Origin: Balaenoptera acutorostrata
Taxonomy: Eukaryota; Chordata; Mammalia; Artiodactyla; Balaenopteridae
Reading direction: 5' to 3'
Assembly (NCBI RefSeq): GCF_949987535.1
Contig: NC_080073.1
Location: forward strand, 94,341,344-94,405,343
DNA: 64,000 bases
Shown here: one piece after another, positions 57,648 through 64,000 of the stretch
Layout of the letters: each line of letters starts with the position of its first letter
Position numbering within the stretch: the stretch's first letter is position 1
Program-made: the position numbers and the translations under genes
The notes under the pieces: generated by a model
The model's input: the letters and a program-made list of their open reading frames with translations, nothing else
Told to the model about the DNA's origin: nothing
The model's database searches: none

Positions 57648-57894
57648 AAAACTATAGGGGATCTTCCAGGAGGAGGTGATAGGGTCAGAAAGAGTAGAGA
57701 TCCTTGAAAAAAAAAACATTGATAGCATGGATTTGGAGGATGGAAGATCCATCAGAGAAAATCAGGGGGACTGCGTTCTTAACCCAGTTCTGACACTAAC
57801 TCTTTACTTAACCTTTTGAAAAGCACTTAATCCTTTCAGGGGCTTCTCTTTCTTTTGAGCCCTTTCCTCTCTCTCCCTCCCTCCCCTCCATTCT

Positions 57895-58520
57895 TCATTA
57901 ATTCAACAAATATTTCTTGAATCCTTATTATATGTCAAATTCTGCTCTAGGTCCTGAGGTTAAAGCATCAGATAAGATATGGGCTTTGGCCTCTGGTGCT
58001 GAGAGCAGGCAACAAAGTCAACGATTTTTCTATGTTAAGCATTGTCATGCATGTATGTTACAGAACCACAGAGAAGGGGCATCTAAATCAGATTCAGGGG
58101 GGGAAAGAGGGAGTCCGAGAAGGCTTTCGGGACACATGTCCATCAAACTAAGCTTTTCAGAACGCGAAGTAGTTTAGACAAGTAACCTAGACAGCATGTA
58201 CAAAAAGGGACAAAAAAGTGCAGAATGGTATACAGGTGGGCTGAAGGAGCAGCTGAAGCGAGGCTGGCCTGACAGCATTGGAGAGGTTCAAGGTCTAGAG
58301 CAGGAGGGGACCTGGTGTGCCAAACCCAAGAGTTTTGGGTTTTATCTGGAATGGAATGCAGACCCACCGAAAGACTTGAAACAGGGATGTGAAAAATCAG
58401 GTGTGTGTTTTAGAAATCCCATTCTTCTCGTGCTGGGCATTTGGTGTGATAAGGGACCAGGTGGTGAGCAGGGAGCCCAGAGGAGAAATAGTTATAGAAA
58501 CTCAGGTGACAGAGGAATGT
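57895..58520 (-). mobile_element. LINE2 3' half, antisense
   Basis: ATTCAACAAATATTTCTTGA begins the reverse complement of the L2 3' end. It continues with CAAATTCTGCTCTAGGTCCT, GAGAAGGCTTTCGGGACACA, GGCTGGCCTGACAGCATTGG and TGGGTTTTATCTGGAATGGA. Long but diverged; open frames here are not genes. Confidence 0.75.
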
Positions 58521-58544
58521 TTACTCAACAACCATGAAGCACCT

Positions 58545-58800
58545 GCTCCATGGTCATCCCTGGCCTGTGTGCTGGGGATCCCGCCTGGACCTGGGCAGAC
58601 AGGTCCCTGGTTCTCAGGGAGCTTGTAGTGACGATGGAAAGAGTGGGCAGATTGGAGAGGCGGCGGCATCCAGAGGATTTGGTGACTCATGAGACGTTGG
58701 AGGTGAGTGAGAGGGCGGAGTTTCTGGTTGGGATAACTGGATGGATTACCACTCTCTCCGGTGGGGGACCCAGCAGAGCTCAGCAGGGCCTCCAGGTAAA
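58545..58800 (-). mobile_element. Second LINE2 fragment, antisense
   Basis: TGTGCTGGGGATCCCGCCTG and CTGGTTCTCAGGGAGCTTGT repeat the L2 antisense 3' motifs just after the first copy, so this is a separate insertion or a rearranged piece of it. Confidence 0.5.
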
Positions 58801-58809
58801 CATGTCCGG

Positions 58810-60170
58810 CACATAGTTGTATAAACAGGTCTAGACCTCCAGAGGGGCCTCTGCAGCTTACTTGGTTACTAAATGAAAGATGTGAACTAGGTGTTTAACA
58901 TACTTGATTTTGTTCGGTTCCATGATTCAATTTCAGTCTGTCTATTACAGTTGCTTCACTAAGAACCAGACTTCTTTACATATCTCCCGTAACTTAGTAT
59001 GGGGCTGGGCAAAACGGAAGGTTTCTTAGTTGTTTTAGGTAGATCTGGGATCCAGTACCATTGATTTCATTACTCACCCTTCTGTCCCTTTACCTTTCTA
59101 GTCCTGGAGTGAGCTCACTACCTCGATTTTGGCTTGTTATGTAAATTGCTGTGGGCAGTGGTCATGATATTCATGAGTGCTCCAGCTTGTAGGGATTTGA
59201 GGATGATTTGGTCTAATCTGTGCATTTGACAGACAAGAGAAGAAGAAGCCTGGGGAGGTTGCGAGGCTTCCAAAGTACGAGTAGGGCTGGGATTAGGTCT
59301 CTTAATTCACTGGTCTCTTTGGCACTGCCTGCTCCCCCTGCCCCCTTTTCTTAGTTCACACTGGAGTGCTTACAGAGCAAGGCAGAAATGTTTTTAGGTG
59401 TATATTTGTGCAGAAGTTTGGAAATGACTAAGCCTGTGTATGTAACTTTGAGACTTTTGTAAAGCTTGTCAAGAAGAACTGGATTACTCTAGCTCTGATG
59501 CAGGGAGACGGTGTCCTCGGGTGTCACCCTTGGATTCAAGCAGCTCTCTTTGCCTGCTCGCCTGCTTTGGGGTGCCCTCCAAAGTCTCCCTGTAAGGCAT
59601 CGTTTGACCCCAGGTAGAGAATCACATTGCACCGCCACTTCAAAGAAAAAGTAAAAAAGTGCAGAAACTACCGCCCTGAGTGTGGGAAGCACTTCTTGTT
59701 GGTAAGAGTTTCAAGTGTTAGAGAAGGGATGTGTTGAAAGGACATTTACTTTCATCAGCTCAGAGCATCTGTTTTTTATTCTTTAAAAAGAAGCAACACC
59801 TCAAATTATGGCAGTCCCTAGGCAAGTAAGCACTTGAGATTTTGATCTGTACAGATTCTTCGATGGAGTGCCTTGCAGAAGCTTGAAGTAGTGATTTGTA
59901 GCACTTGACTGATTCTGTAGAATGACAGCCAGTTTGGGTGGGGAAGGGGAGAGAGAGGCAGAGATGGCTAAGCAACTGCTCTGTAAAACGGCAAATAAGC
60001 CATTTCTCTCAGACGTGGGTAGAAGTGGAAACTGGGCTTAGCAGACCCTGGATACCAAATTAAAGGAGATAGGAAATGAAAATTCAACTCCGTGTTTTTT
60101 TATTTTTAACTCAGTGCCCACCTCCAAAACATTCATGCAGTGTAGGCTCCATTGTATTTTTTCCCCTTTT
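58810..60170 (-). other. Mostly unassigned, with a probable MIR at 59190-59335
   Basis: TGTGCATTTGACAGACAAGA and GAAGAAGCCTGGGGAGGTTG followed by GAGTAGGGCTGGGATTAGGT look like a diverged antisense MIR. The rest shows no recognised gene or repeat. Confidence 0.4.
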
Positions 60171-60174
60171 TTAT

Positions 60175-60325
60175 ATAGATTTAAATTTTTTTATTGAGGC
60201 AAAACATACATAGCATAAAACTTGCCATGTTAACCATTTTTAATGTGCAAAATTCAGTGACATTAAGTGCATGCACAATGTTGTATGTCACCCCTATCCT
60301 ATCGTTGTAATTTTTATTTTAGGCT
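60175..60325 (-). mobile_element. Ancient L1M 3' UTR fragment, antisense
   Basis: TTTTTTTATTGAGGCAAAAC, ATAAAACTTGCCATGTTAAC, CATTTTTAATGTGCAAAATT and CACAATGTTGTATGTCACCC match the reverse complement of a common L1M 3' end. Confidence 0.7.
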
Positions 60326-60329
60326 AAAG

Positions 60330-62975
60330 TTTCCCAAATGAAGCAGATTGAGAAGTAGGGAAGCATCACCCTTAACCCCACGGTACAGCATAACCACTGT
60401 TAGAATTAAGATGTTCATCTCCGCCTCTTTTTTTCTCATTCATATGGTTTTGTTCAAGCTTAGTTGCAATTTTGTTCATAGAGGGTATAAAGAGAATTTT
60501 AGAGTTGTTAGGAAATTTAAAGATGGTTCACTCAATTCCCCCCATTTTTTTTAGTTAGGAAACGAGTGGCTACAGAGGACAATGGCATGCATAGCTGGGC
60601 AGTGGCCGAGCTGGGTCTGGTGTCCAGGTGCTCTGTCCCCTGAATCCCCTGCCTTGGCCTGGTTTGTCTTTAGTTTCAAAATTATTATAAAAAATTCATT
60701 TGTGGTTTATTTTTAGGGTAATCTTTCTGTCTCTCTCTCTCCTTTCTTTGTGTGGTTTCTGTGTCTGGATTTTTTTAAATGGCGTCTTCAAACAGGAATT
60801 TGTTTTAAACAAGAAAATCACAACATTCATGCCATTCCCAGGGCTTATCACCCATGACCGAGACACTGACATCCACTCCCTTCTTGCCTCTGTTCAGAAA
60901 TCGCTGTATCCAGGATGTTACCTCCTTTTTTGTTTTTTCCCCATTTTGTTTTGCTGATTGCAGTAAAATCAAAGTTTAAAGGTGATAGTCATTTTCCCAA
61001 GCTGAGATTTTTTTTTTAGCCGGTTTCTTTTCCTTATTAAGATCTGTTTTCCACTTTGAATTGGGTGAAAACTCGGGAAGCAGAGCCTTGCAGCTAAAAA
61101 CAAGAGTGTCTGCTGACCACTTTACCCCCTCAGGGCTGGCCTGCCTGTATGATCCCTTTCAATCCTCTCCAACTTCTAAATTCCTATCGGGGAGTAGTTT
61201 GGGCCTCCTCCTGCCCACGTTGGAGGTCTGTGGGAGGTGGTTAGGGAGCTGGAGGAGAGAAGCTGGGGTATATTGTTTGGGTCGGCCATGGCAACCGCGG
61301 CAGTAAAAGGAACAGGACTAGTTTTGTGCTGCTCTGTAAATGGCCAGGATTCAGCCATTATCTCTGGACTTCTGCTTGGCAAACCAGACAATCTGATCTC
61401 CTGGCAAGCTTAAACTTGGCTCTCCTCTCCTGCCCTTCTTTGATCACATCCTCAGCCAGGAATGGACGTGGGGAAGGAGTCCAGAACACGGTGAGACGTG
61501 TACCCATCAGAAACATAGTGACCACAGAGGCAGAACGGGGAGTGTTTTCTCGTCTGTACCCCAGATACACAGAAGTCCATTCCCAGAGCCTTGCCAGCAC
61601 TTCCTCTTAAAGGGTTGGGCACCTCCAAAGAGCCTGTGCAAATTCCCAGCTGGACCAGCAGGAGGGAGCAGCCATAGGGAAAGTCAGGGGAGACCCCAGC
61701 ATGTGTATAGTTAGGGAAGCCGAAATGCACGACCTGCCTGCCACATGTGTTTCATGAACATGTTATTGGAGAAAAGAGAATCACAGAGTAAGTCTGCATC
61801 GCTTAATAATAGCTTATTTTTCCTTGACTCAGAATAGCTTTTCTTTTCATTCAGCAGATCATTTTAGGTGTCATTCAGTGTATTTTAAGCAGTGTGTTTC
61901 ATCCTGAGCAGACGAAGAATTTTTACTTTTTTTCAACTCCATACCGTGTTGCTTCCTCTTCCTCGGAAGTGTACACGTGTATGTTTTTTAACGCTGATGA
62001 GCAAAATCTAGGTGGTCAAGTCCTAAAGTCTGAATGTGTTTCTGCTAAGGGGCACCCTGGATTCTTATTCAAAATCAGGCAAGTCTGACATTTCACTTGG
62101 GGAAGTCTAAGGAAGTTGGTGAGGGCTTCTGTTAATAAAAACAAGTGTCTCTTTTTCTGCTTATCACCTTTCAGTATCTGTTTGGCTGGCTCACGCAGTG
62201 TGGTCTGGCTTAGCTCTCCCGGGAAGTCACATTGTGTTTTAGAGCTCTCTTTTACTATGACCCACAAACAGTCTTCAGACTTCACTCTAAGGAGCCAAAG
62301 GTAAAAACCATGAATAAACAGTGCAACAACATCTCCCGTTTCTGACTTCAGCCCTCCCTGAAAGCCACTTGGAATCTGCCTCTGAATTCACTTAGATGTG
62401 TTCGTTTTTCTTCTGCTTTCCTATCCTCACCTACTCCTAACCTACTGTGTTCCACTCCCCTTTTATTTTTATTCATTTCATAATCTCTGACAGGGAAATA
62501 GTTACTCAATTTGTCAAAGGCTGGGTGGTGAGGTCACAGCTTCTGAGATTAGCCCGTAATTTGTAACAGTTTCAGACGGTTGACAGCAAGATTTTGCTTG
62601 CTTATTTCTGCGCTGTTTTTGTTGGTCTTTTCAATGCAGTTTAGGAGTAATAGAGAAGTTTCTTTCTGCCGGGGAGCTACTGAACCCTGGGACACAACAG
62701 ATCAGCAAACACAGATGAACTTCAGCAGGCTCGTAACATTTCTTGTCCAGTGGTGAACTGAACATTGCACAGAAGAGAACGAAAATGGGGCTTTTTCTGG
62801 AAGTCAAGATCAGATATTAATTTCTGGACAGACTTGGTGTTGCATGGGTTAAATTTTTAAAAATTCTTATCTGGTTGTGTTTTCTTGACCTATCTGAGCT
62901 TCTCTGCCTTTTAAAAACCTTTAGCTTCATTGAAAAGGCAGGCCATGTTAAACACTGTATTTTATTTTACTGAAT
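60330..62975. other. No recognised gene or repeat
   Basis: Putative intron. The GC content is somewhat higher at 61080-61700 but no CpG island, exon or element is identified. Open frames are short and mutually overlapping on both strands. Confidence 0.35.
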
Positions 62976-62979
62976 TGGA

Positions 62980-63130
62980 AGGACAGTCATAGAATCAGAA
63001 TTTTAGGGCTGAAAGGGCCTTATCCTAACCTCATGTTCTGATTTCACAGATGAGAAATCTGAGGCGTAGTGAGGTTAAATGACCAACCCTATAACACACA
63101 GCTTGTGTGTATTTAAACTGGGACTGAAAA
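62980..63130 (-). mobile_element. Probable MIR-class or other old SINE, antisense
   Basis: TGATTTCACAGATGAGAAAT, CTGAGGCGTAGTGAGGTTAA and AACACACAGCTTG follow the antisense MIR pattern; the left part (GGGCTGAAAGGGCCTTATCC) is of another type. Confidence 0.5.
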
Positions 63131-63287
63131 AAACAGCTCTCCAGAGACACCTAGATGAGTGTTTTTTCTTCATTGGGCACAGTTTTTTAGCTTCAGTTAG
63201 GATTTTTTTTTTTTTTTATTGAGATTAGTTTTAAAATGGGTTGGCCTTGAATATTTATTATTTTAACTTAATTGAAATATATGTACT

Positions 63288-63293
63288 TACATG

Positions 63294-63324
<31 letters not shown>

Positions 63325-63336
63325 ATACATATGTTG
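63288..63336 (+). repeat. (TA)n microsatellite
   Basis: Long TATATATATATATATATATA run framed by ACATGTATA and TACATATGT, so the whole stretch is nearly self-complementary. Confidence 0.9.
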
Positions 63337-63743
63337 AACAGGTTTTAATGATTGCAGGTGTGCCACAGCTACTAGGTGTTTTAATCCTCTCTAGAAAAAG
63401 GTTTATTTGTTTAAGAAAAGCCCAGTATAGACTGGAACACTGAAGCATCACCTCCTAGGTACTGGGAGTGAGAATGGGAGGGGGAGTGAGTGGTGGTCCT
63501 GTAGGCAGCTCAAACACATTTTTGTTCTAGCCTCCCACATGTTAGCACAGTAATTTATCCGTGAAGTCCTTCTTCAGTGGGACTCACTAAGGATAGAGTG
63601 ACGTGTTGAAACTTGCAGGTTCTAGGCGCTGCTTAAAGAAATAATGAACATAGTCAATTTGCAGTGCGGGTGAAAAGTTAATCACTGAGAGGTGGAACTG
63701 GTTGCCACTTTTTTGTTTGCTGGTTGGTTTTTTTCTCTTTCAT

Positions 63744-63860
63744 CATTCTTTAAAATTTTTTAAATTGAGGTATAGTGGATGTACAATATTGTATAATTTT
63801 CAGGTGTACAACATAGTGAATTTTTAAAGGTTGTACTCCAAAAGGTTATACTTTTTTTCC
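63744..63860 (-). mobile_element. L1 3' end fragment, antisense
   Basis: TAAATTGAGGTATAGTGGAT, GTACAATATTGTATAATTTT and CAGGTGTACAACATAGTGAA then GGTTGTACTCC match the reverse complement of L1 3' UTR. Short, 5'-truncated. Confidence 0.75.
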
Positions 63861-64000
63861 CCCCTCGTTACCTCTGTGGCATCATCTCTTGCTGTGCCTT
63901 TGGAATGGATGATTGGGATGGGCAAGTCCACTCTCCTGGTGCTCCTAGCAATCGAGAAGCATTGTGGGTGAGATGTGCGTGCAGGGTGGCCCTCCAAACT

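Noticed and set aside
1..64000. CRISPR arrays, operons, phage or plasmid features
   Set aside because: No evenly spaced direct repeats with unique spacers, no prokaryotic gene organisation; the DNA is clearly mammalian.

Overview
This window looks like non-coding nuclear DNA from a cetartiodactyl mammal, most likely a cetacean. The key evidence is five to six copies of a tRNA-derived SINE whose sense-strand head reads GGGCTTCCCTGGTGGCGCAG and whose A-rich tail ends in AAATAAATAAA. This is the CHR SINE family of whales, hippos and relatives. Artiodactyl-type L1 3' ends, ancient MIR, L2, hAT-Charlie and L1M fragments fill much of the rest. There is no prokaryotic, organellar or viral gene content and no CRISPR array. 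The order and family names come from recognising sequence, not from a search.

Layout: 1-2.3 kb is upstream flank with no recognised repeat. 2.34-5.12 kb is a large CpG island with a perfect CArg (SRF) box, GGA, CCG and GC tracts and at least two plausible splice donors (after 3612 and after 4891); it is best read as the plus-strand promoter of a gene whose body lies mostly to the right. At 6199-6306 a small candidate exon holds an excellent acceptor, a perfect Kozak ATG, an 11-codon reading frame (MATDSVPPSIQ) and a strong phase-0 donor. At 11593-11707 another candidate exon has good splice sites and can continue that frame. The rest (11.7-64 kb) then looks like a very long first or second intron. 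I could not identify the gene.

The interval from the promoter to about 10.9 kb holds no interspersed repeat I can recognise, while the rest is dense with them. Such repeat-poor promoter flanks are typical of tightly regulated developmental or regulatory genes (inference). From about 12.4 kb on: MER5A and MIR (12-13 kb), two CREB/ATF sites and a 31-nt palindrome (13.3-14.8 kb), a tandem SINE pair inside a MIR (16-16.8 kb), an old L1 and L2 (19.7-21.8 kb), a SINE cluster with one composite element (29.3-30.1 kb), a 48-bp tandem repeat (29.0 kb), a SINE with a large internal deletion (34.8 kb), L1 tails, an L2 split by an LTR-like element (43-44.6 kb), a 17-bp perfect hairpin (46.5 kb), an L1 inserted by twin priming (47.8-48.3 kb), a 3.9-kb ancient L1 (52.5-56.4 kb), and a young plus-strand SINE with a 15-bp target duplication (57.3-57.7 kb).

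No complete protein-coding gene is supported. Long open frames in the CpG island and inside repeats are composition artefacts or repeat shadows. Nothing in the window amounts to a new biological system; the most useful leads are the unrecognised 5' end of a gene and several small structural events left by retrotransposition and template switching.
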